A stretch of DNA of 64,000 nt, taken from Acinetobacter gyllenbergii CIP 110306 = MTCC 11365. Its GTDB lineage: Bacteria; Pseudomonadota; Gammaproteobacteria; Pseudomonadales; Moraxellaceae. Below are positions 24,801 to 33,902 of the stretch, piece by piece. Position 1 is the first letter of the stretch; every line of letters starts with the position of its first letter. The notes below the pieces were generated by a model. The model did no database searches and was not told the origin of the DNA. It saw only the letters and a program-made list of their open reading frames with translations. Position numbers and translations under genes: made by a program. The stretch is from positions 1-64,000 of the forward strand of contig NZ_ATGG01000010.1 in assembly GCF_000413855.1 (NCBI RefSeq), in the 5' to 3' direction.

Positions 24801-25928
24801 TTATAAAATCTGCATCAACAATTGAATCAATTCAGTTTGTCTATGGGTATTGGTTTTTTTGAAAATTGATTGCAAGTGCTTCTTCACTGTATCCGCTTGA
24901 ATCTCATGTGAAAGCGCAATTTCTTTGGTGGTTTTTCCTTCTAGAAGTTGCTCACATATTTTATGTTCAACAGGCGTAAACATAAACAGCTGGGTACAGA
25001 TGTCTTTTTGATATTTTGGCTTCTGTTTTAATCCAGAGAAGGTTGCAAGTAAGACTGGACGAAGGCCAAAAATCTTATGGGTTTTTTCTGGGCTGAGTAA
25101 ATCTAGTGTTAAGAATAAGTGTTGATCCAACAGCATGATTTTGGAACGTTTATGATTCGTCTGCTCTGGATTGTTTTTATAATGACGCTCCAATTCAATC
25201 AGGTTTTGATCAAACTGAATTTGCTTATCTTCATTAAAAATAAATCGGCGTTGTTGGATTTGGATCTGTGCATTATTTTTCAGTAACTGCTCAGCTTCAT
25301 TATTAATTTCTAAGATATCCCCATTCAGATTAATAATTGCAATCGGTTGATTCATTTTCTGAATCAGCTGCGAGCCCAGCAAGGTCATGGTTGAATATTC
25401 AAAATGATGACGATACTGCTGAATTTTTTGTTGTACGATGGGCAAAATGTCATAAATTGGCTGAAGTTCAGAACAACTTAAAGCACCGCGTTCAGGATTA
25501 GTGAGAAAGGCCAGTAATACACAGACTTTTTGATCGTAAATAATCTGAATGGCTGAACAAAAACGTAGATCGAGCGGTTGTAATACGCGTTGATAGACCT
25601 GGGTCTGGGTTATTTCCTGTTCTTGAAAATGTTGTGCACAATGCATCCATCCACTCATCGGTGCGATGAGCATTTTTTTTAAACGTGGATCGTCATCAAT
25701 ATCTAAACGAATTTGGGTGAGAGCCGCTTGTTCGAGTTGATGTGTATCAAGATTGACGCCGTGATGCACGCTAAATGAAAGTGCTTGGACTTCAAGGTCC
25801 ACAGCCAACAGTTGCGAAGCTTGTACATTAAAATAGTGATTTAATTGCTCTAGAAAAAAGATCCAATCATCTGCATGTTGAACTTTATTCAAGATGTCCA
25901 TAACAGTGCGATGCTGGGTCAAATTCAT
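24801..25928 (-). CDS. LuxR-type transcriptional regulator
   Basis: 375 residues. The C-terminal ~60 residues form a LuxR/GerE helix-turn-helix (FTPVEHKICEQLLEGKTTKEIALSHEIQADTVKKHLQSIFKKTNTH, residues ~315-360, described here as positions of recognition and scaffold helices). The middle contains a PAS-like segment (QPIAIINLNGDILEINNEAEQ, about 195-215). The N-terminal part has no obvious receiver domain, and no acyl-homoserine lactone synthase is nearby, so quorum sensing is not implied. It is convergent with epmA. The ligand and targets are unknown. Confidence 0.85.
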   Translation of the reverse strand: MNLTQHRTVMDILNKVQHADDWIFFLEQLNHYFNVQASQLLAVDLEVQALSFSVHHGVNLDTHQLEQAALTQIRLDIDDDPRLKKMLIAPMSGWMHCAQHFQEQEITQTQVYQRVLQPLDLRFCSAIQIIYDQKVCVLLAFLTNPERGALSCSELQPIYDILPIVQQKIQQYRHHFEYSTMTLLGSQLIQKMNQPIAIINLNGDILEINNEAEQLLKNNAQIQIQQRRFIFNEDKQIQFDQNLIELERHYKNNPEQTNHKRSKIMLLDQHLFLTLDLLSPEKTHKIFGLRPVLLATFSGLKQKPKYQKDICTQLFMFTPVEHKICEQLLEGKTTKEIALSHEIQADTVKKHLQSIFKKTNTHRQTELIQLLMQIL

Positions 25929-26125
25929 CTAAGAATCCCATCGAAATAAATAGAATATATTCCATATAGTCTATATGGGTTTTTAATAAATGAAATTACT
26001 AAATGAAAAAAAATGTGATTTTTTATGCAATTATCTGACAGAAAGGTGTTTGGTGTTAAATCATGGATAAACAGTGAGGCGTATGACTCTGCCTAAACTC
26101 AATAGGAGTTTAAGCAGAGAAGAAT

Positions 26126-26290
26126 TTAGCAGCGTCCTTTTTTAGCCTGTCCTGGGGGACAAAAATCACCACGTCCATCATGATGGTTGTCTGGATCAAC
26201 AATCACACTGCCATGAGGGGTATGCACAGCACAGGCGGATAAACCCAATGTCAGTAAAGTGCTGAAGAAAAGTAGTATTATTTTCATCAT
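26126..26290 (-). CDS. Small lipoprotein (54 residues)
   Basis: Starts MMKIILLFFSTLLTLGLSAC, with a lipobox LSAC and lipidation at Cys20; the second ATG (26287) is equally possible. The mature part is about 35 residues, HTPHGSVIVDPDNHHDGRGDF then CPPGQAKKGRC, with two Cys and an RGD-like HDGRGDFCPPGQAKKG tail typical of small Acinetobacter/Pseudomonas lipoproteins. AGGATGTAATG gives a ribosome site. It lies alone between the LuxR regulator and the sulfatase operon. Function unknown. Confidence 0.75.
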   Translation of the reverse strand: MMKIILLFFSTLLTLGLSACAVHTPHGSVIVDPDNHHDGRGDFCPPGQAKKGRC

Positions 26291-26382
26291 TACATCCTAT
26301 TGTTATTGCTTTCCCTTCTACTGTAAATCGAGCAGTAGGTTTCAGCTAGCAGAACGATGCAGCTTTTTAACAGAGATTTGTA

Positions 26383-27384
26383 TCATTTGGTTGTGCGTAA
26401 AACGGTTCTAAATCCGACATGCGTTGCGGCCAAATCAAATTCTTGTGGATAGCGGCTGCTATTCCGATAACGGGCGCAAAAGTTGGAAGCGCATAAAAAA
26501 GAGCCACCTTTAAGGACATACTGCGTTGTGGCGGTGTCTTGCTGACGGAGTTCAGTATAATTGCCCATATGTTGATCATGTGCGCCATGATAAACAGAGG
26601 AGGTCCACTCCCAGACGTTGCCAATCATATCGAAGAGTTTAAAGGCATTGGCAGGATAACAGCCGACAGGTGCGACATTTTGAAAATGATCTTCAACCGT
26701 ATTGTTGAAAGGAAATTCCCCTTGCCAGTAATTGGCCTGTGGATGTTGATGCGCATCCTGTGGCGCTTGGTGTAAAGGCGTATCTGTTTTAGAACCTGCT
26801 TTGGCTGCATATTCCCATTCTTGTTCTGTGGGTAAATCTCGACCCAACCAAACGGCATAGTGCTCGGCATCATTTTTAGTGACATAGCGAACTGGCTCAG
26901 AGGGTGATGGGGGCTGACCAGCTACACCATTTGGCGTTTTCCATGTGTAATCTGCTTTCAGTTGCCACCATTGTTTGGGGTTATTCGCATCAGGCGAAAA
27001 TACGGCCGCCTGCTTTTGTTTTTCAGCATCAGTGATATAGCCTGTCGCTTTGATGAAGCTGGAAAACTGAGCCACAGTGACTTCGGTTTGATCGATCCAA
27101 AAACCTTTGACCTGACGTTGAGATTTTCCAAAATTCAGCTCATCAGGGTAGGCCAAATTTGATCCCAATTGAAATGAACCTTCAGGAAGCCAGACCATCC
27201 CCGCAGTTTGCCTCTTTTGCCATGCCTCAGGTAAACCCGAATACTGTTGGCATTGTGGTAATGAACCCAATTGCGCCACTATCGTGTTATCGAGAGGGGA
27301 GAGGTTTGTATCGGGTTTAACTTTACTACAGCCTGCCACAAGGGACAGGCTACTCAGTGAAATAAATAAACTAATCCACTTCAT
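26383..27384 (-). CDS. Formylglycine-generating enzyme, lipoprotein form
   Basis: 333 residues. The N-terminus is a lipoprotein signal (SLVAGC, Cys19). The rest is the FGE-sulfatase (SUMF1) fold: VWLPEGSFQLGS, VTVAQFSSFIKATGY, RDLPTEQEWEYAAK, GNVWEWTSS, and the C-terminal GGSFLCASNFCARYR with Cys298 and Cys303. These match the two catalytic copper-binding cysteines of true FGE, which many pseudo-FGE relatives lack. It should convert the active-site Cys of a sulfatase to formylglycine using oxygen. It overlaps the sulfatase gene by four bases (ATGA), so the substrate is almost certainly the neighbour. Confidence 0.9.
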   Translation of the reverse strand: MKWISLFISLSSLSLVAGCSKVKPDTNLSPLDNTIVAQLGSLPQCQQYSGLPEAWQKRQTAGMVWLPEGSFQLGSNLAYPDELNFGKSQRQVKGFWIDQTEVTVAQFSSFIKATGYITDAEKQKQAAVFSPDANNPKQWWQLKADYTWKTPNGVAGQPPSPSEPVRYVTKNDAEHYAVWLGRDLPTEQEWEYAAKAGSKTDTPLHQAPQDAHQHPQANYWQGEFPFNNTVEDHFQNVAPVGCYPANAFKLFDMIGNVWEWTSSVYHGAHDQHMGNYTELRQQDTATTQYVLKGGSFLCASNFCARYRNSSRYPQEFDLAATHVGFRTVLRTTK

Positions 27385-29063
27385 TTAAGGAAATATTCCT
27401 TGACCCCATTTTGCTGGGTGTATTGGTTATAGACATCGACAAGCTCTTGTAACTTGGCAGGATTGTCTTGAGCGAGATTTTGGGTTTCACCACGATCATT
27501 TTTCAGGTTATACAGTTCCCAAGACCCAGTCCCAAGTTCTGATTTGCCTTGTAGTGCAATTTTCCAGTCTCCTTGGCGCGCGTATTTACTGCCATGTAAT
27601 TCGTCGGCAAAACTAAAGTTGGCTGGACGAATGGCTTGGGTTTTATTTTCGAGTACAGATTTCCAAGAGTAACCACTTGGCGTATTGATTTGACGACCTT
27701 TGTATTGACCTTGTGGGATGGCAATATTGGCATAGTCGAGTACGGTTGGGAACACATCTAAGACTGAGGCAAAACCATGATGCGTGGCTTGAGCCTTGGT
27801 TTGGTATGGCAGTTTCACAATGGCAGGTGCGGTGGTTGCACCTTCACCCGCAGTGTCTTTCCAGAGGTGGAAGGGCGCAGCACTGACCTCCGCCCAACGG
27901 GGGCCGACATAATGATATGAACTTGAAGTACCGACATTATTGACGCTGTTATCAAAACCTGACTCAGCTCCGTAATTGCCACGGATAAAGCCTTCTGCAC
28001 CATTATCTGAGACAAAGAAAATTAAAGTGTTGTCATATAAGTTATTGCGTTTTAGATATTGAATCACGCGACCAATATTGGCATCCAGATTTTCGACCAT
28101 GCCTGCATAGATTTCCATTCTGCGGGCTTCCAGCGCTTTTTGCTCAGTTGAAAGTTCATTCCACTTGCCATATTTTTGCGGTGCATTTGGTGTGGCGATT
28201 GGTTCAGCTGCTTTAAAGTTTGCTGGAATTAATCCGAGTTGTTTTTGACGGGCAATCCGAGCATCGCGAATCACATCATAGCCTGCATCATAAACACCAC
28301 GATAACGATCACGATATTCAGCAGGTGCTTGTAAGGGCCAATGGGGCGCTGTATACGCTGCATAGGCAAAGAATGGCTTGCCTGAGTTCTTGCCTGACTC
28401 TAAATAACTGATCAGTTTATCTGTGAAGTAGTTGGTAGAGAAGAAATCATCAGGTAAGGATGAAATCGGAACTTGTTTGCCGTCTTCGGTATACGTTGCA
28501 TTACGCTTATAGGCACTCGGTGCTTGTTTAAAATGTAGGTCTAAGCCTTGCAATAGCGTAAAAGAATGATCAAAACCTTTGGCATGTGCGTTGGTTGCAT
28601 TGGTTAAGCCTAAGTGCCATTTGCCACTGATATAGGTTCGATAGCCATTGTCTTTGAGGACTTCAGCAATAGAGAGTGAACGCTCATTTAAATAGCCCTC
28701 ATAACCAGGTTGGCCTCTTAAATGCTCTGGTGTGAGTTCCGCCATTGCCCCAATTCCTGCTAAATGATGGTCAGTCCCCGAAATCAATTGTGAACGTGTT
28801 GGTGAGCAGGTTGGTGCGGTATGATAATCCGTTAAAATACGACCTGCTCGGGTCAGTTCATCAATATTGGGGGTATGAATTTCACCACCAAACGCCCCTA
28901 AGTCTGAATAGCCTAAGTCATCGGCCATGATGAATAAAATGTTGGGTTGTTTTTTGGTTTCAACCACAGTGTTGGAATTATCGGAATCATTATCACTGCA
29001 CGCTGAAATTGACAGACTAAATAATGCAATTGAAAGTGTGCTCAGGAGGCTGTTACGAGACAT
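27381..29063 (-). CDS. Cys-type arylsulfatase, lipoprotein
   Basis: 560 residues. A lipoprotein signal (LSISAC, Cys22) is followed by an alkaline-phosphatase-superfamily sulfatase: NILFIMADDLGYSDLG (D48, D49 metal ligands), the activation motif C-S-P-T-R with Cys86, GKWHLG (about 144-149), and SDNGAEG metal ligands further on. It hydrolyses sulfate esters after Cys86 is oxidised to formylglycine. It is the first gene of a two-gene operon with the FGE. The likely use is scavenging sulfur from organic sulfate esters; the substrate is not predictable. A C-terminal domain with TGSWELYNLKNDRGE is typical of large bacterial arylsulfatases. Confidence 0.92.
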   Translation of the reverse strand: MSRNSLLSTLSIALFSLSISACSDNDSDNSNTVVETKKQPNILFIMADDLGYSDLGAFGGEIHTPNIDELTRAGRILTDYHTAPTCSPTRSQLISGTDHHLAGIGAMAELTPEHLRGQPGYEGYLNERSLSIAEVLKDNGYRTYISGKWHLGLTNATNAHAKGFDHSFTLLQGLDLHFKQAPSAYKRNATYTEDGKQVPISSLPDDFFSTNYFTDKLISYLESGKNSGKPFFAYAAYTAPHWPLQAPAEYRDRYRGVYDAGYDVIRDARIARQKQLGLIPANFKAAEPIATPNAPQKYGKWNELSTEQKALEARRMEIYAGMVENLDANIGRVIQYLKRNNLYDNTLIFFVSDNGAEGFIRGNYGAESGFDNSVNNVGTSSSYHYVGPRWAEVSAAPFHLWKDTAGEGATTAPAIVKLPYQTKAQATHHGFASVLDVFPTVLDYANIAIPQGQYKGRQINTPSGYSWKSVLENKTQAIRPANFSFADELHGSKYARQGDWKIALQGKSELGTGSWELYNLKNDRGETQNLAQDNPAKLQELVDVYNQYTQQNGVKEYFLK

Positions 29064-29197
29064 GAGAGTCGACTTAATTTTATAGAAGAATTAGGGCGAG
29101 TTTAGAGAGATGATTTTTATGATAAAAATAATTAAAATTTGATTATTAATCTAAAAAAAAGAAAAGCCCCAATACAGGAGCTGATTTCTAAGATGAT

Positions 29198-29815
29198 TTA
29201 AAATGGGATTTTGCTGAGTTGATTCAAGAAATGTGGAATGACCCGTGGCTCTAAAATGATAGTGACCACCACACCATAAGCGGCACCCCAGAGATGCGCG
29301 CTGTGATTAATATTACTATTGCCACGTTTGCCCGACCAAATGCTGTAAGCCACATACAAAATCGCAAAAATAATCGCAGGAACAGGGATAAAGAACACGA
29401 AGATCAAGTTCCAAGGTTGGAACAGGATATAAGCAAACAGGACTGCTGAAACCGCACCAGAAGCCCCTAAGCTCGCCCATCGTGCATCGTGGCGATGTTT
29501 TAAATAGCTCGGTAAAATGGCAACAATTAGTCCGCCCAAATAGAATAAAACAAAGCCCATGTCATAGAAAAACTGACGATAGAAGCTTTCAATGATATTG
29601 CCAAAGAAAAATAGCGTAATCATATTGAATAGGAGGTGCATACCATCGGCATGGATAAAGCCATGCGTGATAAAACGATCATATTGTCCACGCTGCATGG
29701 CAGGAGGCCAGAAAATTAAACGGTTCATCACCGCCTGATTGGAGAAGGCCAATAAGGAGATTGCAACGGTAATAATGATCAGAGTCACAGTGTGACCAAA
29801 GGGTAGATGTAACAT
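29198..29815 (-). CDS. Rhomboid-family intramembrane serine protease
   Basis: 205 residues with about six membrane helices. The catalytic dyad is visible: Ser119 in GASGA and His174 in NHSAHLWGA. The helix-2 motif HADGMHLLFNMITLFFFG (about 55-72) is also typical. It cleaves membrane-protein helices within the inner membrane. Substrates are unknown. A second rhomboid gene occurs at 40181. Confidence 0.9.
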   Translation of the reverse strand: MLHLPFGHTVTLIIITVAISLLAFSNQAVMNRLIFWPPAMQRGQYDRFITHGFIHADGMHLLFNMITLFFFGNIIESFYRQFFYDMGFVLFYLGGLIVAILPSYLKHRHDARWASLGASGAVSAVLFAYILFQPWNLIFVFFIPVPAIIFAILYVAYSIWSGKRGNSNINHSAHLWGAAYGVVVTIILEPRVIPHFLNQLSKIPF

Positions 29816-29968
29816 ATAGGTTTTAAATTGATCAGTGTCTAAGCAATAATGCCATTAAAAACTTAATAAACAATGATCTTGCATAGAATTCCTACAAAAA
29901 TGGTTGATTTTTTTTTATTACCCTCCATCTTCGGTTAATATAACGACATCAGCTTGAGGATTATTGTT

Positions 29969-30607
29969 ATGTCGACTGAGAACACCAACACTGCTGTCGC
30001 AGAAGAAATTCCAAACCTTTTAATTACTCCCTCTGCACAAGAGTATTTAGGTGATTTATTAGCAAAGCAGAATACCCCAGGAATTGGCGTTCGTGTTTTT
30101 GTAGAGCATCCAGGTACTCCACGTGCTGAATGTTGTATGGCATATAGCGCACCTGAAGAAGTGGTGCCAACGGACTATAAACAGGATTATCCTAATTTTC
30201 CTGCTTATGTTGATGCGCCATCAATTCCGTATTTGGTTGATGCGGTGATTGACTACAATAAAGACCGTTTTGGTGGGCAATTAACATTCCGTGCACCAAA
30301 CTCAAAAGTACCACGTGTCGGCCCAGATGCTTCAATTGAAGAGCGTATTACTTATGTATTGCAATCTGAAATTAATCCAGGTCTTGAAGGGCATGGCGGT
30401 AACTGTAGTTTGGTAGAAGTCAATAATGATCCAGAACACGGTCTTACTGCTGTATTGAAATTCGGTGGTGGTTGCCAAGGTTGTTCTGCGATTGATGTCA
30501 CCTTGAAGCAAGGTGTAGAAACCACCTTAAGACAGCATGTGCCTGAGTTGCAACGTGTGGTGGATCAAACCGATCATACACAAGCAGAAGGCGCTTATTT
30601 CAAATAA
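29969..30607 (+). CDS. nfuA: Fe-S cluster carrier NfuA
   Basis: I chose the ATG at 29969, preceded by TGAGGA at 29955-29960; an upstream in-frame TTG lies inside that ribosome site. The protein has 212 residues: an N-terminal degenerate A-type carrier domain (about 20-115) and a C-terminal Nfu domain with GGGCQGCSAIDVTL (Cys169, Cys172). It carries [4Fe-4S] clusters to client enzymes under iron or oxidative stress. It is a single-gene unit followed by a strong terminator. Confidence 0.94.
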   Translation: MSTENTNTAVAEEIPNLLITPSAQEYLGDLLAKQNTPGIGVRVFVEHPGTPRAECCMAYSAPEEVVPTDYKQDYPNFPAYVDAPSIPYLVDAVIDYNKDRFGGQLTFRAPNSKVPRVGPDASIEERITYVLQSEINPGLEGHGGNCSLVEVNNDPEHGLTAVLKFGGGCQGCSAIDVTLKQGVETTLRQHVPELQRVVDQTDHTQAEGAYFK

Positions 30608-30624
30608 TTGCTGGAAAGTTAACG

Positions 30625-30660
30625 CAATAAAAAAAGTCCTTTTGGGGACTTTTTTTATTG
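30625..30660 (+). terminator. Terminator after nfuA
   Basis: CAATAAAAAAAGTCC pairs with GGACTTTTTTTATTG around a short T/G loop, ending in a T-run; the near-perfect symmetry makes it usable on both strands. Confidence 0.88.
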
Positions 30661-30729
30661 TTTAATCAAAACCAAGATAAATTTTCTTTATTTCATAAAT
30701 GGATGTATTCTAAAAATAATGAATATATA

Positions 30730-30748
30730 AATAATAATAATTATCATT
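30730..30748 (+). promoter_or_regulatory. Fur box upstream of the TonB receptor
   Basis: AATAATAATAATTATCATT matches 14 of 19 positions of the consensus Fur box and has the overlapping-hexamer character. It lies about 84 bases before the receptor start, where an iron-regulated promoter is expected, so repression by Fur-Fe(II) is likely. Confidence 0.7.
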
Positions 30749-30831
30749 TTTATTGAGTTTTATTTAATTTTTGTTAGAATTCTCATGAATTTTTAAGCAA
30801 ATCTTAAGATTTTTCTGAATCGGGTGAAAAT

Positions 30832-32841
30832 ATGTCTAATACGATCGTGCGTCAATCACTCCTCACAATTTCTGTGTTGAGTAGTATGATGGCAGTTGCA
30901 CATGCAGCAGAAACTCAAACCAATAAAGATGCGGTGCAATTAGACAAGATCGTTGTCACTGCAAGTGGATTTGAACAAGATATAAAAAAAGCAGCGGCTT
31001 CGATTTCGGTATTGACACAAGAACAAATTAATAAAAAAGCATATCGTGATGTGACGGATGCACTTAAAGATGTGCCTGGAGTTGTGGTCACAGGTGGGGG
31101 CAGCTCAAGCGATATCAGTATCCGTGGTATGAGCAGCGCTTATACAGTGATTCTGGTAAATGGGAAGAAAGTAAACTCGCGCTCAGTGCGTCCAAATAGT
31201 GATAATTCAGGGATTGAACAGGGCTGGTTACCGAATATTGGGGCGATTGAGCGTATTGAAGTCATTCGTGGGCCGATGTCCGGTTTATATGGTTCAGATG
31301 CAATGGGTGGTGTGATTAATATCATTACCAAGAAAAATGTAACTGAATGGACTGGCTCATTGAAGCTTGATACCACATTACAAGAAAATTCAGATTCAGG
31401 TAATCAATATCAAACCAATGCATATATTGCAGGTCCGTTGATTGCCAATCTCTTGTCTTTTAAAGCCAATGGTTTGTATTCTCAGCGTGATGAAGATGAA
31501 ATTTATGGTGGATATAAGAAACAGAAAATTCGTGCGGGTGGGGCAGCATTTAGCCTGACACCAAACGATGACCATACAATTGAACTAGAATATCAACGTT
31601 CAATTCAAAACCGAAATGCGACTGTTGGTAAAAGTATTTCACCAGTACAAACGGGACGAAACCCGCCAGCAAATTCACTGACTGATTATTACCGTACCGA
31701 ATATAGCTTAACGCATCAAGGTAAGATTGGTGCTGTGGAAACTCACTCTTATATCCAACGTGAAGAGAATGAAAATCCATCCCGTAATATGGAAGCAACG
31801 AATACGACATTTAATACCCTCAATAAAATTAATTTTGATCGGAACAGCCTGAGCTTTGGTGGATCATATTTAAAAGAAGAATTAGATGATAAAGGCAACC
31901 AGTTAAGCGTAGGTGGGGCAAAGCCAATTTCGAGTCTTGAGCGCTATAGCTGGGCTTTATTTGCTGAAAATGCTTGGAATATTGTCGATGATTTCACCTT
32001 AACAACATCATTGCGTTTAGATAAAGATGAAAATTTTGGTGATCACTGGAGCCCTAAAGTCTATGGTGTCTGGGGACTCAATGATAATTGGGTGATTAAA
32101 GGGGGTGTTTCTACAGGCTATAAAACACCGACACTGCGAGAAACTGTGGCAACATGGGGACAAGCAACGGGTGGTAGTCAAAGCAATGGTGTGATTGTAG
32201 GAAACCCAGACTTAAAACCAGAGAAAAGTGTGAACTATGAGGTTTCTTTCAATTGGGATAACTTAGATAATCTCAATGCTGGTTTGACACTCTTCAATAG
32301 TGAATTTAAAGACAAAATCACAGAGATCCGTGATTGTGACAAAGGTGCAGGTTCAGCTGGCTGTGATTGGTTGGGTGAAAAATTTGATTTTGTGAGCTTG
32401 AAGGAAAACGTGGATAAAGCCAATATGCGTGGTGCGGAAGCAACCTTTGGCTGGAAAGTACTCCCGAATGTGAATTTGAGTGCGAACTATACCTTTACGG
32501 ATACCGAACAAAAGAGTGGCGTAAATAAAGGCAAGCCTTTAAATGAAATGCCTAAGCACATGTTTAATACCACTGCAGACTGGGAAATAAATGACCAGTT
32601 CTCAAGCTGGGGCCGTGTTAACTATCGTAGTAAAACTTCAGACTACTTAAGCCGTACCGCAATGGCGAAAGGTAAACCTGCATATACGATGGTGGATGTT
32701 GGGGTTAATTATAAGCCAACACAAAATATCGCAGTGGCAGCAGGGATCTATAATTTGTTTGATAAAAAGATTGATACAGCAACCTATAATTATGTCTTAG
32801 ATGGTCGCCGTTATAATCTTGGTGTGACCTATAGCTTCTAA
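30832..32841 (+). CDS. TonB-dependent receptor (CirA/FepA-type, iron-siderophore)
   Basis: 669 residues: a signal peptide (cleaved after AHA, ~residue 25), a TonB box DKIVVTASG (~37-45), a plug domain (RDVTDALKDVPGVVV, SIRGM, RIEVIRGPMSGLYGSDAMGGVINI) and a 22-strand barrel ending in YNLGVTYSF. The IRGP-YGSDAMGGVINI block is typical of catecholate siderophore/colicin receptors such as CirA and FepA. The length is close to CirA (about 660). With the Fur box upstream, it is probably a ferric-siderophore importer energised by TonB. The ligand is not known. Confidence 0.9.
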   Translation: MSNTIVRQSLLTISVLSSMMAVAHAAETQTNKDAVQLDKIVVTASGFEQDIKKAAASISVLTQEQINKKAYRDVTDALKDVPGVVVTGGGSSSDISIRGMSSAYTVILVNGKKVNSRSVRPNSDNSGIEQGWLPNIGAIERIEVIRGPMSGLYGSDAMGGVINIITKKNVTEWTGSLKLDTTLQENSDSGNQYQTNAYIAGPLIANLLSFKANGLYSQRDEDEIYGGYKKQKIRAGGAAFSLTPNDDHTIELEYQRSIQNRNATVGKSISPVQTGRNPPANSLTDYYRTEYSLTHQGKIGAVETHSYIQREENENPSRNMEATNTTFNTLNKINFDRNSLSFGGSYLKEELDDKGNQLSVGGAKPISSLERYSWALFAENAWNIVDDFTLTTSLRLDKDENFGDHWSPKVYGVWGLNDNWVIKGGVSTGYKTPTLRETVATWGQATGGSQSNGVIVGNPDLKPEKSVNYEVSFNWDNLDNLNAGLTLFNSEFKDKITEIRDCDKGAGSAGCDWLGEKFDFVSLKENVDKANMRGAEATFGWKVLPNVNLSANYTFTDTEQKSGVNKGKPLNEMPKHMFNTTADWEINDQFSSWGRVNYRSKTSDYLSRTAMAKGKPAYTMVDVGVNYKPTQNIAVAAGIYNLFDKKIDTATYNYVLDGRRYNLGVTYSF

Positions 32842-32852
32842 ATAATCGAAGT

Positions 32853-32882
32853 GAAGGATAGGGCTATAAAGCCTTATCCTTC
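32853..32882. terminator. Shared terminator at convergent gene ends
   Basis: GAAGGATA-GGGCT pairs with AGCC-TTATCCTTC around a short ATA loop, with one G-T pair. It sits between the receptor and the convergent gene and overlaps that gene's last codons (stop at 32874). Confidence 0.6.
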
Positions 32883-33878
32883 TGATTTTATAATTTTAAG
32901 AACTTGATCAGAATAATAAAATTTCTCTAAATACGTGCGAGCACGTTGTCTTAAATAACCTGTTGTAATGACTTGCTGTAAAACAGGGCTGAGCAAATGG
33001 CTCAGTTCATTTTCAACCAATTCTTCATCAATATTCAGGTCACGTAGTAACAGGTCAAAAGTGCGTTCCTGATTACGGGCATACCATGCATAGACGCCAT
33101 CATGTACTTGCTGTTTTAGGTAAGGCGTTTGACGGATATGCTCCCAAATTTCATGTCCCATGCCCACGGTCTTAGGCAAATCTTGTACTTCGACATAATG
33201 ACGCAAAACCGATAAAGGCATGACTTTAATTTTATGCCAGAGGTTGGCCTGAAAATGATAAAGCTTGTCATCATTAAAATGTTGATTTAATACTTTTTCA
33301 CTCATTTGACTGATTTTTAGAATGTTCTTTTGTAGATAGTGGTTAATCGTGTCATTCAAGTTGGAATCGGTCACTGTTTCTAAAACCGATTTTCCCATTT
33401 TCATAAAATGTCCAACCCCAGGAACACGTTTTGACATGGAATTATCCAGATAATCTTGGATTGAGTGCTGAATCAGTTGGGTAATCAATGCAGAAAAAGC
33501 AGGGTTGTTGACCACTGTTTTAATCAAACGCTGTCGATGGCCGCTTTTGCTTGCTACATATTGTGCAATCGAGTCAATGGTCAGAACAGGAATGACCTGT
33601 TCAATCGTGGTTTGATCATTGATCGGATGAATCAGGGCAAAACGAATATGTTCCGCAATTTGTTCGATTAAAAATGGACTGGCTGGTGTGGCCAAAATCT
33701 GCTTTTCAATCAGCTCAAAGATTTGTTCAAACGACCAAAGATGCTGTAATTGTTGTAAGCGCAACCAATGATAGAACTGTTTAAACTCGTATTGAATCGT
33801 TTCTGCTTGTGCAAACTCCTGCTCTAGAAAATCAAGTTGTGCATCAATCAGTTGTTCTATCATGGGTTGTTTCGACAT
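32874..33878 (-). CDS. Helical hypothetical protein
   Basis: 334 residues, soluble, predicted almost entirely alpha-helical and rich in Gln, His and Leu (for example QLIDAQLDFLEQEFAQAE, YHWLRLQQLQHLWSFEQIF). There is no signal peptide, membrane helix, nucleotide-binding loop or metal motif. A central GVGHFMKMGKSVLETVTDSNLND segment (about 154-176) stands out as a glycine-containing amphipathic region. Ends at the shared terminator and is followed 24 bases upstream by the alpha/beta hydrolase gene in the same direction. I do not recognise the family. Confidence 0.6.
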   Translation of the reverse strand: MSKQPMIEQLIDAQLDFLEQEFAQAETIQYEFKQFYHWLRLQQLQHLWSFEQIFELIEKQILATPASPFLIEQIAEHIRFALIHPINDQTTIEQVIPVLTIDSIAQYVASKSGHRQRLIKTVVNNPAFSALITQLIQHSIQDYLDNSMSKRVPGVGHFMKMGKSVLETVTDSNLNDTINHYLQKNILKISQMSEKVLNQHFNDDKLYHFQANLWHKIKVMPLSVLRHYVEVQDLPKTVGMGHEIWEHIRQTPYLKQQVHDGVYAWYARNQERTFDLLLRDLNIDEELVENELSHLLSPVLQQVITTGYLRQRARTYLEKFYYSDQVLKIIKSEG

Positions 33879-33902
33879 AAAATCTCAAATCGCTAATTAA
33901 AT

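Noticed and set aside
24801..25928. LuxR-type quorum-sensing receptor
   Set aside because: The protein has a LuxR helix-turn-helix but a PAS-like segment instead of an autoinducer domain, and no synthase gene is nearby.
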